From CALBPI01 sp039821605 (GTDB lineage: Bacteria > Pseudomonadota > Gammaproteobacteria > Steroidobacterales > Woeseiaceae): 64,000 nt of DNA. The notes under the pieces are model-generated. The model was given only the letters and a program-made list of their open reading frames with translations, searched no databases and was not told the origin of the DNA. Within the stretch, counting starts at the first letter, position 1. Each line of letters opens with the position of its first letter. The position numbers were made by a program, and so were the translations under genes. This document shows, in pieces, positions 9,196 through 17,594 of the stretch. Location of the stretch: assembly GCA_039821605.1 (NCBI GenBank), contig JBCBNV010000002.1:124001-188000 (forward strand), given 5' to 3'.

Positions 9196-10071
9196 ATGAA
9201 TAGGACAGCAGGAACACACCGCGACTACGACCGCATCGCCGACACGATTGCGTGGATTGCCGCGCACCGGCGGGAGCGCCCGGACGTGACGGACATGGCC
9301 AGGGCGGCCGGACTGTCACCGTCACAGTTCTCGCGCGTGTTCCGTCGCTGGGCCGGTATTTCGCCGCAACGTTACCTGGCGCACCTCACACTGGCCGATG
9401 CCCGTGACGCCCTGCGCCGTGACGCGACCGTCGAGGCCGCGGCCTGGGAAAGCGGGCTGTCGGGCCCCGGTCGGCTGCACGATCTGTTCGTGGCCATAGA
9501 TGCCGTGACACCCGGCGAATTCCGGCGCGGCGGCGAGGGGCTCACGCTCGAGTGGGCGTTCGGGCCGACGCCCTTCGGCGATGCCTTGCTGGTGCGCAGC
9601 ACGCGCGGCATCGTCGCGCTGCGACTCGGTGACCCCGAAGATCGCGAGCACCGTCTCCAAAAGCTCCGCGACGCGTGGCCCGGTGCCGACTTCACACCCA
9701 TGGCCGACGGTGCGACCGCCATTGCCGCGCTCTTTGAGCCCAGTCGGTCGCGCGTCGACCTGTTGCTGGTTGGCACGCCGTTTCAGCACAAGGTCTGGCA
9801 GGCGCTCGTGGCGCTCGAGCCTGGCGAAACCGTGAGCTACGCGACGCTTGCGGAGCGTATCGGTCAGCCGGGTTCGGCGCGCGCGGTCGGCGCCGCCGTG
9901 GGGGCCAATGGCGTTGCCGTGCTCATTCCCTGCCACCGCGTGCTGCGTGCCGATGGCGGGCTCGGTGGCTATCGCTGGGGACCCGAGCGAAAACGCGTGG
10001 TGCTGGCCTGGGAGCAGTGCCGCGGGCTCGCGGCTGCCGAATCCGGAGTGCTATCCTCGGCAGCACCCTGA
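9196..10071 (+). CDS. Ada-like protein: AraC-type HTH fused to O6-methylguanine-DNA methyltransferase
   Basis: Protein of 291 residues. The ATG at 9196 is preferred; the open frame extends upstream into the batD tail, but that part has no domain. Residues 12-112 form an AraC-type helix-turn-helix region (MARAAGLSPSQFSRVFRRWAG). Residues 120-285 are the methyltransferase domain with active-site PCHRV, Cys at about 246. The N-terminal zinc phosphotriester-repair domain of classical Ada is missing, so the usual methyl-phosphotriester switch is absent. It probably repairs alkylated guanine and may also regulate genes; the latter is uncertain. Confidence 0.9.
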   Translation: MNRTAGTHRDYDRIADTIAWIAAHRRERPDVTDMARAAGLSPSQFSRVFRRWAGISPQRYLAHLTLADARDALRRDATVEAAAWESGLSGPGRLHDLFVAIDAVTPGEFRRGGEGLTLEWAFGPTPFGDALLVRSTRGIVALRLGDPEDREHRLQKLRDAWPGADFTPMADGATAIAALFEPSRSRVDLLLVGTPFQHKVWQALVALEPGETVSYATLAERIGQPGSARAVGAAVGANGVAVLIPCHRVLRADGGLGGYRWGPERKRVVLAWEQCRGLAAAESGVLSSAAP

Positions 10072-10107
10072 AGCCCCTGCGCTCGCCACGCGGCAACCCC
10101 GCCTGCG

Positions 10108-11016
10108 ATGACCCCGTCCCACTGGCTGCTCATGCTGGCCGTCAATCTTGCCTTCGGCCTCAACCTTGTGGCCTCCAAGTTTGTGCTCAGCGAACTGCCA
10201 CCGCTCGCCTTTGTGGCGCTGCGGTTCGCCATCGTGCTTGTCATTCTCGCGCCGTTTCTTCGCGTGCAGCGCGGGCAGATGCCCGTGTTGATTGGCGTCG
10301 GCCTGCTCATGGGTACCGTGCATTTCGCCTTTCTGATTTTCGGCTTGCAGCAGGCCGCCGACGTGTCGACCGTGGCCATCCTCGTCCAGCTCGGGGTGCC
10401 GCTGTCGACGCTCATGTCCGTCCTTTTTCTCGGTGAGGTCATTCGCTGGCGGCGGACGCTCGGTATTGCCGTGTCGTTCCTGGGCGTGATGATCATTGGT
10501 TTCGACCCGCGTGTGTTCGGCTACAGCGAGGCGGTGTTGCTCGTCGTGGGCGCGGCGCTCGCGGGTGCGGCGGGCATGACGCTCATGAAGGCGCGCGTCA
10601 AAGTCGATGCGTTTCAGCTTCAGGGCTGGCTCGCCGTCGTGGCTTTTCCGACGCTCGCCCTGTTGTCGCTGGCAACCGAGACGGGTCAGGTCGAGGCGGT
10701 CATGACTGCCTCACCTCTCGTGCTGGGCTGCGTCCTGTTTTCGGCTATTGGTGCGAGCCTAATCGGCCACGGGGGCGCCTACGAGCTGCTGCGCCACTAC
10801 GAGCTGTCGCTCGTGAGCCCATTGCTGTTGCTGGCCACGGTTGTGGGTGTGGTGTTCGGCGTGCTGCTGCTCGGTGACGTGGTCACGCCGCGGATGATCA
10901 TCGGCGGACTCGTGACGCTGGGCGGTGCGCTCGTGATTACGCTGCGCAGTGGCAGCCACGGCGTCGCACCGGCCATCGACTCGCCGGCCGTACCCGATCC
11001 CGAGGCGCAGCCGTGA
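10108..11016 (+). CDS. EamA/DMT-family transporter
   Basis: Protein of 302 residues with about ten hydrophobic segments arranged as two EamA repeats, starting MTPSHWLLMLAVNLAFGLNLVASKF. The conserved first-helix pattern (NLAFGLNLVASKFVLSELPPLAFVALRF) is typical of drug/metabolite transporters, inner-membrane exporters of amino acids or other metabolites. No substrate can be read from the sequence. The following HAD gene starts inside its stop codon (GTGA overlap at 11013), indicating co-transcription. Confidence 0.9.
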   Translation: MTPSHWLLMLAVNLAFGLNLVASKFVLSELPPLAFVALRFAIVLVILAPFLRVQRGQMPVLIGVGLLMGTVHFAFLIFGLQQAADVSTVAILVQLGVPLSTLMSVLFLGEVIRWRRTLGIAVSFLGVMIIGFDPRVFGYSEAVLLVVGAALAGAAGMTLMKARVKVDAFQLQGWLAVVAFPTLALLSLATETGQVEAVMTASPLVLGCVLFSAIGASLIGHGGAYELLRHYELSLVSPLLLLATVVGVVFGVLLLGDVVTPRMIIGGLVTLGGALVITLRSGSHGVAPAIDSPAVPDPEAQP

Positions 11017-11705
11017 CGTTCCCGGGAATCACGACACTGAGCTTCGACCTCGACGACACGCTGTGGCCGATTCGCCCGGTGATCTACGGCGCCGAAGCCG
11101 CGATGTCCGAATGGCTCGACAGACACTATCCGCGCGTGGGCGAGCGTTTCGATCGCGAGGCCCGTATGGCGCTGCGCAAACGTGTCGTCGCGGACGCGCC
11201 GGAGCGCGCGCATGATCTGACCTGGATGAGACGTCGCGTGCTGGCGGAGATGGCCCGGGAAACGGGCTATCCCGACACGCTTGTCGACGGCGCGTTCAAT
11301 GTGTTCGACGCCGCGCGCAACCGCGTGCGCCTCTACGACGATGCGCGCCCGGCGCTGGCCGCGCTCGCGGGGCGTTACCGGCTCGTTGCGCTGACCAACG
11401 GCAACGCGCGCCTCGGTCCGGCGGGCATTGCGCCGTACTTTCGCGCGCGGGTCACGGCCCGCGATGCGGGCGCGGCCAAACCTGACGCCCGCATGTTTCG
11501 AAAGGCCGAGGCCGTGATGGGCGTGCGGCCGCACGAGGTGCTGCACATCGGCGACGACCCGGCGCGCGACGTACAGGCGGCGCGCGAAGCGGGGCAGCAT
11601 GCCGTGTGGGTCAACCGCAACGGTGTTCGCTGGTCCGAATCGTACGGCGAGCCGCCCGTCGAGGTCGGAAACCTGCACGAACTCGCGAGGTTGCTACGTG
11701 ACTGA
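11013..11705 (+). CDS. HAD-superfamily hydrolase (YigB-like)
   Basis: Protein of 230 residues from a GTG overlapping the transporter stop. HAD motif I is DLDDTLW, motif II is the ALTNGN segment, motif III lies in KPDARMFRKAEAVMG and motif IV in HIGDDPARDVQAAREAG. The helical cap after motif I makes it a subfamily I phosphatase. The closest recognisable type is YigB, known in E. coli as an FMN phosphatase, but this assignment is by resemblance. It shares an eight-base overlap with the next gene. Confidence 0.85.
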   Translation: MTFPGITTLSFDLDDTLWPIRPVIYGAEAAMSEWLDRHYPRVGERFDREARMALRKRVVADAPERAHDLTWMRRRVLAEMARETGYPDTLVDGAFNVFDAARNRVRLYDDARPALAALAGRYRLVALTNGNARLGPAGIAPYFRARVTARDAGAAKPDARMFRKAEAVMGVRPHEVLHIGDDPARDVQAAREAGQHAVWVNRNGVRWSESYGEPPVEVGNLHELARLLRD

Positions 11706-12657
11706 CGTCGCCGGTCTGCCGCTCATCGTCTTCGTGCCGGGCATGAAGCCGAAGCCACCAGCCGAGCTGCATCTCGATGCCTTGCGGCGCTGTCTGCTGG
11801 AAGGATTGGGGCGCGTCGACCCCGACGTGGCCGCGGACCTGACCGCGAACCCAGAGGCCTTTGTTCGCGCGAGCTGGACCTATGGCTTCTACAAGCGCTA
11901 CCGCGACATTGAGATTGATCTGCCAGGCATCGAGGCACTGTGTGCGCAGGCGCGCCCGAGTGCGCGTGACGTGGAGGAGGCCACGGCCTGGAAAACGAGA
12001 CTGACGCGCTGGCTCTACCTGGCCGGCGACGCGCTGCCATTTCTCATCAACAGTCTCGCCAACGACGACATGCGCGTGACCTTGCGGGATGTGCGCCGCT
12101 ACATCCAGGACGAAAACGGCATGGGCGAGGCGGCACGATCAGACCTGCGCACGAAGATCGTCGAGGCTGCCGCGGCCGGACGACCCGTCCTGGTCATCGG
12201 CCACAGTCTCGGTTCGGTCATCGGCTGGGACACGCTCTGGGCGCTGTCACGTCGCGACGGCCTCGATGCGGGCGCAAGCCTGCTTATGACGCTGGGCAGC
12301 CCGCTCGGCAACCACATCATGCAGCGCGGCATGATGGGGCACGACCGCGAGGGGGCGGAACGCTATCCAGACAATATCGGCGACTGGGTCAACGTGGTCG
12401 CCATTGGCGAGCTTACGGCGCTCGACCGCTGCATGCGCAATGACTTCCGCGAGATGGAAGCGCTGGGACTCGTCAACGCGATCGAGGACTACGACGTCTA
12501 CAACCACTATCGCGAGAACGGCCGCCTCCTCGTGCACAGCGAGTACGGCTACCTCGTCAATGCGATCACGGCCGGCATCATCGCCGACTGGTGGCGTCAC
12601 CACCGCGAAGGGATGCACCCGACACGCGAAAACGTGTCGGATGGTGATCCGCGCTAG
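11698..12657 (+). CDS. Alpha/beta hydrolase, possible lipase/esterase-like protein
   Basis: Protein of 319 residues. The GTG at 11698 overlaps the preceding stop by eight bases and starts a well-formed core (GLPLIVFVPGMKPKPP); the longer upstream frame is a shadow of the HAD gene. The nucleophile elbow is VIGHSLGSVIGW with Ser at about 170, followed by LMTLGSPLG, as in GPI-deacylase-like and PGAP1-like hydrolases. An acidic residue and a late His-containing segment (LLVHSEYGYLV) could complete the triad. No signal peptide is seen, so it is probably cytoplasmic. Substrate unknown. Confidence 0.75.
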   Translation: MTDVAGLPLIVFVPGMKPKPPAELHLDALRRCLLEGLGRVDPDVAADLTANPEAFVRASWTYGFYKRYRDIEIDLPGIEALCAQARPSARDVEEATAWKTRLTRWLYLAGDALPFLINSLANDDMRVTLRDVRRYIQDENGMGEAARSDLRTKIVEAAAAGRPVLVIGHSLGSVIGWDTLWALSRRDGLDAGASLLMTLGSPLGNHIMQRGMMGHDREGAERYPDNIGDWVNVVAIGELTALDRCMRNDFREMEALGLVNAIEDYDVYNHYRENGRLLVHSEYGYLVNAITAGIIADWWRHHREGMHPTRENVSDGDPR

Positions 12658-12663
12658 CGGTGC

Positions 12664-14115
12664 TCAGTCCAGCCGCGGCTGGATGACGACATCGATGCGT
12701 CGATTGCGGGCGCGGCCCTGTGCCGTTTCGTTGTTGGCTATGGGGCGTGTCTCGCCGTAACCCGTGGCCGACAGGCGCGTGCTCGGAATTCGCATCGCGT
12801 TGAGCATGTACTGCTGGACCGAATCGGCGCGGGCCTGTGACAGCGACTGGTTCGTGGCGTCACTGCCGTAGGAATCCGTGTGCCCCTCGATGATGAGGTC
12901 GGAGCGAGGAAACACATCGATGGCCGACTCGACCTTTTCGAGCAGCGGATAGTAGCTCGGGTCGATGGTGGCGGCGCCGCTGGCGAAGCTCAGGCCCACG
13001 AGGCGAACGGTCACATTGTCGCCTTCGCGGAACACGAGCGCCTCGGTGCGCGAGAACATCCCTTCGACGGTTTCAAATTGTTCCTTGATGCGCGCCTGGC
13101 GCTGCAGCCGCTGCATGAGTGCGGCGCGCTCGGCCGTGGCGCCACCCAGCTTTTCGTCAAGCAGGCGAATCTCTTCGGACATCTCGGCGACGCGCAGCTC
13201 CGATTCGCGCACGTCCTGCTCGAGGCCCTGGTTCGCTTCGGTCAGCGTCGTGATGTGACCCGCGAGCTGGCCGCCCAGCGCCTGGCCGCCATTGGCCATG
13301 TCCGGCACGATGTCGGCCGCGGCCGCGATCTCGGCCAGCGATTGTTCCCAGGACAGCACCAGTTCCTCGACGCTCAGATCGCGGTCACGCACGCGGCGAC
13401 CGACCTCGGACAGGTAGATGGCGTGACGGGCCTCGTAGTTCGCCTGCTGCGCGAGGCTGCGCGGCAGGTCGGTGTCGTAACGGTTTTCATTGAGCTCGCG
13501 CTCAGCGCGGGCGAGCAGGTCACGCGACTTCTGCAGCGTGACGGGCGCGTAGCGATCAACGCGTGCGCGCTCGGCGTCGGCAAGCAGCTGCCGCGTTTCG
13601 CTCAGATACTTGGTCTTGATCGCGCCCAGCTCGGCGTCGCGGTAGAGGCTCTCGGCCTCGAGGCCGTAGCGGCGGCCGTCCTTGAGGTCGCCACGCTCGA
13701 GCTGGTTGATGGCCCGACCGAATGCCTCTTCGGCGTCCTCCCAGATGGGTTCCGAGAGTATGGGTGCCTCGGCGGCGCGCGCGTCCTGGCGCGTCTTGAT
13801 CGTGGCGGCCAGCGTCGTTCGCGTCAGCGTCGCGGACTCGGTGGCCTCGTCGAATCGGGTCGTGGCGTCAGCGAGTCGCGAGCGGATGTACTCGACATTT
13901 CGCCCGCGTTCCAGTCCTTGCTCGGCCTGCTCGTAGGCGCGCTGGCCGCGCTCATAGCTTCGCGGCGCGAGCAGCGCGGCATTGGCGTCGCGAGCCGCCT
14001 GGTAGGCGCGATCGGCCTCGGCGAACAGACTGTCGCGCAGGGCCTGGGCACCCGCCGTGCCCGCCAGTGCCAGGCAGAGTGCCAGTGTGGCGATCAGAAA
14101 ACCTTTGTATTTCAT
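12664..14115 (-). CDS. OmpA-family peptidoglycan-binding protein with DUF4398-like helical region
   Basis: Protein of 483 residues; MKYKGFLIATLALCLALAGTAGA is a good signal peptide, so the ATG complementing 14113-14115 was chosen over an ATG six codons upstream. The middle 300 residues are helical and repeat-like (SYERGQRAYEQAEQGLERG, then coiled-coil segments), as in DUF4398 proteins. The C-terminal 110 residues form an OmpA-like domain with EGHTDSYGSDATNQSLSQARADSV, the peptidoglycan-binding signature. It probably spans the periplasm between outer membrane and cell wall. The gene is convergent with the hydrolase (six bases between stops). Confidence 0.9.
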   Translation of the reverse strand: MKYKGFLIATLALCLALAGTAGAQALRDSLFAEADRAYQAARDANAALLAPRSYERGQRAYEQAEQGLERGRNVEYIRSRLADATTRFDEATESATLTRTTLAATIKTRQDARAAEAPILSEPIWEDAEEAFGRAINQLERGDLKDGRRYGLEAESLYRDAELGAIKTKYLSETRQLLADAERARVDRYAPVTLQKSRDLLARAERELNENRYDTDLPRSLAQQANYEARHAIYLSEVGRRVRDRDLSVEELVLSWEQSLAEIAAAADIVPDMANGGQALGGQLAGHITTLTEANQGLEQDVRESELRVAEMSEEIRLLDEKLGGATAERAALMQRLQRQARIKEQFETVEGMFSRTEALVFREGDNVTVRLVGLSFASGAATIDPSYYPLLEKVESAIDVFPRSDLIIEGHTDSYGSDATNQSLSQARADSVQQYMLNAMRIPSTRLSATGYGETRPIANNETAQGRARNRRIDVVIQPRLD

Positions 14116-14130
14116 ATGCTTAATCAGGAC

Positions 14131-14142
14131 CAATGCGCATTG
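14131..14142. promoter_or_regulatory. Perfect 12-bp palindrome upstream of the OmpA-like gene
   Basis: CAATGCGCATTG is a perfect inverted repeat 15 bases upstream of the OmpA-family start codon, in the 129-bp space between that gene and the divergent small ORF. It could be an operator or simply chance. No clear promoter pair could be assigned around it. Confidence 0.25.
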
Positions 14143-14244
14143 AGCCGCTATTGTTACCGCGAGCGCCCAACGGCTGCAAGCGGCTGTACCGCGGAATGGG
14201 ATATTTGCATTCTGTGCGGCAGATCACGTCCTACACGGCAACGA

Positions 14245-14460
14245 ATGCGTACTGTCAAATCCATGCAGTCGAAGTTCTACACTCAATTTGAGGTCAATGA
14301 CCCGCTGCTGGACCGCTCGGATCGTTTCAGCGGCATCGTCGAGCTCACTCATGAGCACGGCTACAAGGTCTCGGCAGCGCAGCTCACCTGGCTGCTCGCC
14401 GAAAACTTCGACATCGAGTACGACCAGCTCGAATTGGTCAACTGGTATCGACTGCATTGA
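14245..14460 (+). CDS. Small hypothetical protein
   Basis: Protein of 71 residues (start MRTVKSMQSKF at 14245; an internal ATG at 14263 would give 65). It is acidic to neutral with no membrane segment: FSGIVELTHEHGYKVSAAQLTW then EYDQLELVNWYRLH. The main support is a textbook rho-independent terminator starting 24 bases after its stop codon. The frame is open far upstream, but only as the antisense of the OmpA gene. The family was not recognised. It is divergent from the OmpA-like gene. Confidence 0.6.
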   Translation: MRTVKSMQSKFYTQFEVNDPLLDRSDRFSGIVELTHEHGYKVSAAQLTWLLAENFDIEYDQLELVNWYRLH

Positions 14461-14484
14461 GTGATTTGTGATTTCCCCCTGATT

Positions 14485-14512
14485 GCCCGGTCCCCCCGCC
14501 GGGCTTTTTTTT
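14485..14512 (+). terminator. Rho-independent terminator
   Basis: GCCCGG (14485-14490), an eight-base loop, CCGGGC (14499-14504) and then eight T. It serves the 71-residue small ORF and lies 25 bases before the convergent DUF2797 stop. Confidence 0.9.
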
Positions 14513-14536
14513 GCCCGCGAGAAATGCGCGGCCGCC

Positions 14537-15370
14537 TCAGGCTGCGACGACGAGCTCGTAGCTCGTGTACTTGCGCACGTTGAGCACGCCATCCTCGAAG
14601 ATCAGGTACTGCCCCTTGATGCCGTTGAGTACTGAGCTGACCTCAGGAGTCTTGTCCAGGTTGTGCGACTTGATCTTCTCGGGCCAGATGTCGACGGGGT
14701 AGCTGATATGTGTGTCCTCGGTGTCGACACGCTCGAACACGGCGTCGTCGAACCGGCCCTCAAACCGCGTCGAAACAGCATCTAGCGTGTCCGTGGTGGC
14801 GTCGAGGAGCTGTTCGGCGTGCGCGGCCAGGTCGATGGGGTCCGCGTTGCCACGCAACATCTTGCGCCAGTCGGTGCGGTCGCTGACGTGCTGGCTCATA
14901 GCATGCTCGATGAGCCCCGCCACTTGCCGTGATCGCGTGCGCAGCACCGGCAAGGCCTGGGTCGCGCCCTGGTCGATCCAGCGTGTCGGGAGCTGGTCCT
15001 GGCGCGTGATGCCGACCTTGAGCCCGGACGAGTTGGCGAGGTAGACATAGTGGTCCTGGAAGCAGTGCGTCTGCGCCCAGTCGGGCTCGCGGCAGGTGCC
15101 CGCGTCAAAATGGCAGGTGTGTGGCCGTACGATGCACATGTCGCAGGCGGCGAGTCGTTGACTGCAGGGGAAGCAGTAACCCTGGCTGTAGCTCTTCTTG
15201 GTCTTGCGGCCACAGTTGGCGCAGTGGATGTTGCCCGTAAAGGTCAGCGTCACGGTTTCGCCGATGAGCGGATTCATGTCCAGCCGCGCCTCGTCGAGGC
15301 GCATGGTGTAGCGCACGGGATCCTCGTGGCTCACCGCCATCTTGTCCGCGTGACCCTGTATTTCGCTCAT
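14537..15370 (-). CDS. DUF2797 family protein
   Basis: Protein of 277 residues from the ATG complementing 15368-15370. The N-terminal third has a zinc-binding set of cysteines: CANCGRKTKKSYSQGYCFPC, CDMC and further Cys/His in HTCHFDAGTCREP. The middle has YLANSSGLKVGITRQDQLPTRWIDQGA, reminiscent of GIY-YIG-like segments, and the C-terminal part includes GIKGQYLIFEDGVLNVRKYTSYE. These are the hallmarks of DUF2797. Function unknown; a nucleic-acid role is possible but not shown. It is divergent from lipA with 91 bases between starts. Confidence 0.85.
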   Translation of the reverse strand: MSEIQGHADKMAVSHEDPVRYTMRLDEARLDMNPLIGETVTLTFTGNIHCANCGRKTKKSYSQGYCFPCSQRLAACDMCIVRPHTCHFDAGTCREPDWAQTHCFQDHYVYLANSSGLKVGITRQDQLPTRWIDQGATQALPVLRTRSRQVAGLIEHAMSQHVSDRTDWRKMLRGNADPIDLAAHAEQLLDATTDTLDAVSTRFEGRFDDAVFERVDTEDTHISYPVDIWPEKIKSHNLDKTPEVSSVLNGIKGQYLIFEDGVLNVRKYTSYELVVAA

Positions 15371-15461
15371 GCTGCCCCCATGTCTCACGCTTGTGGCGCT
15401 ATCCCGGCTGCGCGCCGGCATGAGACAATACCCGATCGGGGCTCAGACCGCAGGAACTCGC

Positions 15462-16538
15462 ATGGCCGAGCGAACTACCCAAAAACCGACGCAATCCGCG
15501 CCCTCGGGCACGCCGGCCGGGGATACCCGCCCGGGCTCGACGTTGCGCGGCATTCCCGTGGTCACGAGCGGCCAGAAGTACGCCCACGAGGCCGGGTTCA
15601 AGGCCATCAAGGACGGCGTCAAGCAACGCGGTGACCGGGGCGCCGCACCGCGCGGCGACAAGCCCAAGTGGCTGCGCGCGAAGATGCCTGCCGGTGCGAA
15701 ATTTTCGGCCGTCAAAAAGACCGTTCGCGAAGGGCGCCTGAGCACGGTCTGCGAAGAGTCGAAGTGCCCGAACATCGGCGAGTGCTGGAATGCCGGCACC
15801 GCCACGATCATGGTCATGGGCAGCGTGTGCACGCGCGCCTGCCAGTTCTGCTCCGTCGACACGGGCAACCCGAAGGGGTGGCTCGATCACGAGGAGCCCG
15901 AGAACACGGCGATCGCCGTCGAGTCCATGGGTCTCAAGTACATCGTGCTGACCTCTGTCGATCGCGACGACCTGCCCGATGGCGGTGCGGCGCACTACGC
16001 GGCTTGCGTGCGCGCGATCAAGCGGCGCACGCCCGAAACGGCCGTCGAGGCGTTGACGCCCGACTTCAGCGGCAACACGGAACACGTCGCCACGGTGCTC
16101 GATTCGGGCCTCGAGGTGTTCGCACAGAACGTCGAGACGGTGCAACGCCTCACGCATCCCGTGCGCGACCCGCGCGCGGGCTACCGCCAGACCCTCGACG
16201 TGCTCCAGTTCGCCAAGCAGCACCGCCCCGAGGTGCTGACGAAGACGAGCCTCATGCTGGGCCTGGGCGAGACGGACGACGAAATCCTGCAGACGCTCGA
16301 CGACCTCGCCGGGATCGGTTGTGACATCGTCACCTTCGGCCAGTACCTGCGCCCCACGGTCAACCACTTGCCCGTGGAACGCTACGTCACACCCGACGAA
16401 TTCCTCGCCTACCGCGAGGCGGGCCTCAAGCGCGGCTTCCTGGAGGTGGTATCGGGTCCGCTCGTGCGTTCGAGCTACCGCGCCGAACGCGTGCTTGAGA
16501 AAAACAACGTCGGATTCGATTCCGCCGCAACATCCTGA
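15462..16538 (+). CDS. lipA: Lipoyl synthase
   Basis: Protein of 358 residues. The ATG at 15462 follows an AGGAA ribosome site; the open frame extends upstream without conserved content. The radical-SAM motif CTRACQFC and the auxiliary-cluster cysteines in CEESKCPNIGECW are intact, and GPLVRSSYRAE closes the protein. It inserts two sulfur atoms into protein-bound octanoate to form the lipoyl cofactor of 2-oxoacid dehydrogenases. The N-terminal 60 residues before PKWLRAKMP are rather polar and variable. No lipB is nearby. The sohB gene follows 17 bases later. Confidence 0.97.
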   Translation: MAERTTQKPTQSAPSGTPAGDTRPGSTLRGIPVVTSGQKYAHEAGFKAIKDGVKQRGDRGAAPRGDKPKWLRAKMPAGAKFSAVKKTVREGRLSTVCEESKCPNIGECWNAGTATIMVMGSVCTRACQFCSVDTGNPKGWLDHEEPENTAIAVESMGLKYIVLTSVDRDDLPDGGAAHYAACVRAIKRRTPETAVEALTPDFSGNTEHVATVLDSGLEVFAQNVETVQRLTHPVRDPRAGYRQTLDVLQFAKQHRPEVLTKTSLMLGLGETDDEILQTLDDLAGIGCDIVTFGQYLRPTVNHLPVERYVTPDEFLAYREAGLKRGFLEVVSGPLVRSSYRAERVLEKNNVGFDSAATS

Positions 16539-16555
16539 GAGCCTATCGCGAAGCC

Positions 16556-17578
16556 ATGAGCACCTTTCTGACCGACTACGGACTCTTTCTCGCCAAGACG
16601 GTGACGTTTCTCGTCGCCATCTTTGTCGTGTTCGCGATGGCGGCGGCGTTCTCGAAACGTCAGCAGCAGACGGAGACGCTGCGCGTCGACAAGCTCAACG
16701 ACAAGTACAAGAATCTGTCTCGCTCGCTGCGGCGGGCCATCACGCGTGGCGACGCGCTCAAGGCACTCAAGAAGAAACAGAAGGCCGACCGCAAGGCCGA
16801 CAAGCAGAACGACACGGCGCGGCCCAAGACCTTCCTGCTCGAGTTCAAGGGCGATATCCGCGCCCAGGGCGTGGCCTCGCTGCGCGAAGAAATCACGGCG
16901 ATCCTCGCTGTCGCGGGTGAGGGCGACGAGCTGCTGCTGCGGCTCGAGAATCCGGGCGGCATGGTGCACGAGCATGGCCTGGCGGCCGCGCAGCTTGCGC
17001 GCGTGCGCGACGCAGGTCTCCGGCTCACCGTGGCCGTCGACAAGGTGGCGGCCAGTGGCGGCTATCTCATGGCCTGCGTGGCCGACCGGATTCTGGCGGC
17101 GCCGTTCGCCATCGTGGGCTCCATCGGCGTCATTGCACAGCTGCCCAATTTCAATCGCCTGCTCGAAGAGAAGGGCGTTGATTTCGAGCAGGTCACGGCG
17201 GGCAAGTACAAGCGCACGGTCACGATGTTCGGCAAGAACACCGACGAAGACCGGGCCAAGCTCAAGGAAGAGCTCGAGGACATACACCGGCTGTTCAAGG
17301 CCGTCGTGACGCGCTACCGGCCCGACATGGATCTGGAGCGTGTGGCCACGGGCGAGCACTGGCTGGGAACGCAGGCGCTGGAATTGGGTCTCATAGATGA
17401 GATCACGACAAGCGACGCCTGGCTTTCGGGCGCGTTAGACGCGCGTGATATTTTCTCGGTTAAATACGAGATCAAACGCCCGCTGCAGCAGCGGCTCTCG
17501 GGCGCAATCGACAGCGCCGCGTCGCGGCTTGTCGACGGCTTGCGCGGTGGCATGTCGATGCTGCGGCGCGGGTCCTGA
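16556..17578 (+). CDS. sohB: SohB-type inner-membrane protease
   Basis: Protein of 340 residues. An N-terminal transmembrane segment (FLAKTVTFLVAIFVVFAMAA, about 11-30) is followed by a charged linker of about 60 residues (KKKQKADRKADKQ) and the S49 peptidase domain. The catalytic Ser is in AASGGYLMACVAD (about residue 167) and the Lys in GKYKRTVTMFG. S49 proteases of the SppA/SohB type degrade signal peptides or other membrane peptides, with the active site facing the periplasm. It lies 17 bases after lipA, so the two may be co-transcribed. Confidence 0.93.
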   Translation: MSTFLTDYGLFLAKTVTFLVAIFVVFAMAAAFSKRQQQTETLRVDKLNDKYKNLSRSLRRAITRGDALKALKKKQKADRKADKQNDTARPKTFLLEFKGDIRAQGVASLREEITAILAVAGEGDELLLRLENPGGMVHEHGLAAAQLARVRDAGLRLTVAVDKVAASGGYLMACVADRILAAPFAIVGSIGVIAQLPNFNRLLEEKGVDFEQVTAGKYKRTVTMFGKNTDEDRAKLKEELEDIHRLFKAVVTRYRPDMDLERVATGEHWLGTQALELGLIDEITTSDAWLSGALDARDIFSVKYEIKRPLQQRLSGAIDSAASRLVDGLRGGMSMLRRGS

Positions 17579-17594
17579 CAACGGAGCTCACGCC

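Noticed and set aside
12880..14460. Long 526-codon plus-strand frame opposite the OmpA-like gene
   Set aside because: It is the antisense shadow of a clear OmpA-family gene; only its last 71 codons, beyond that gene, look independent.
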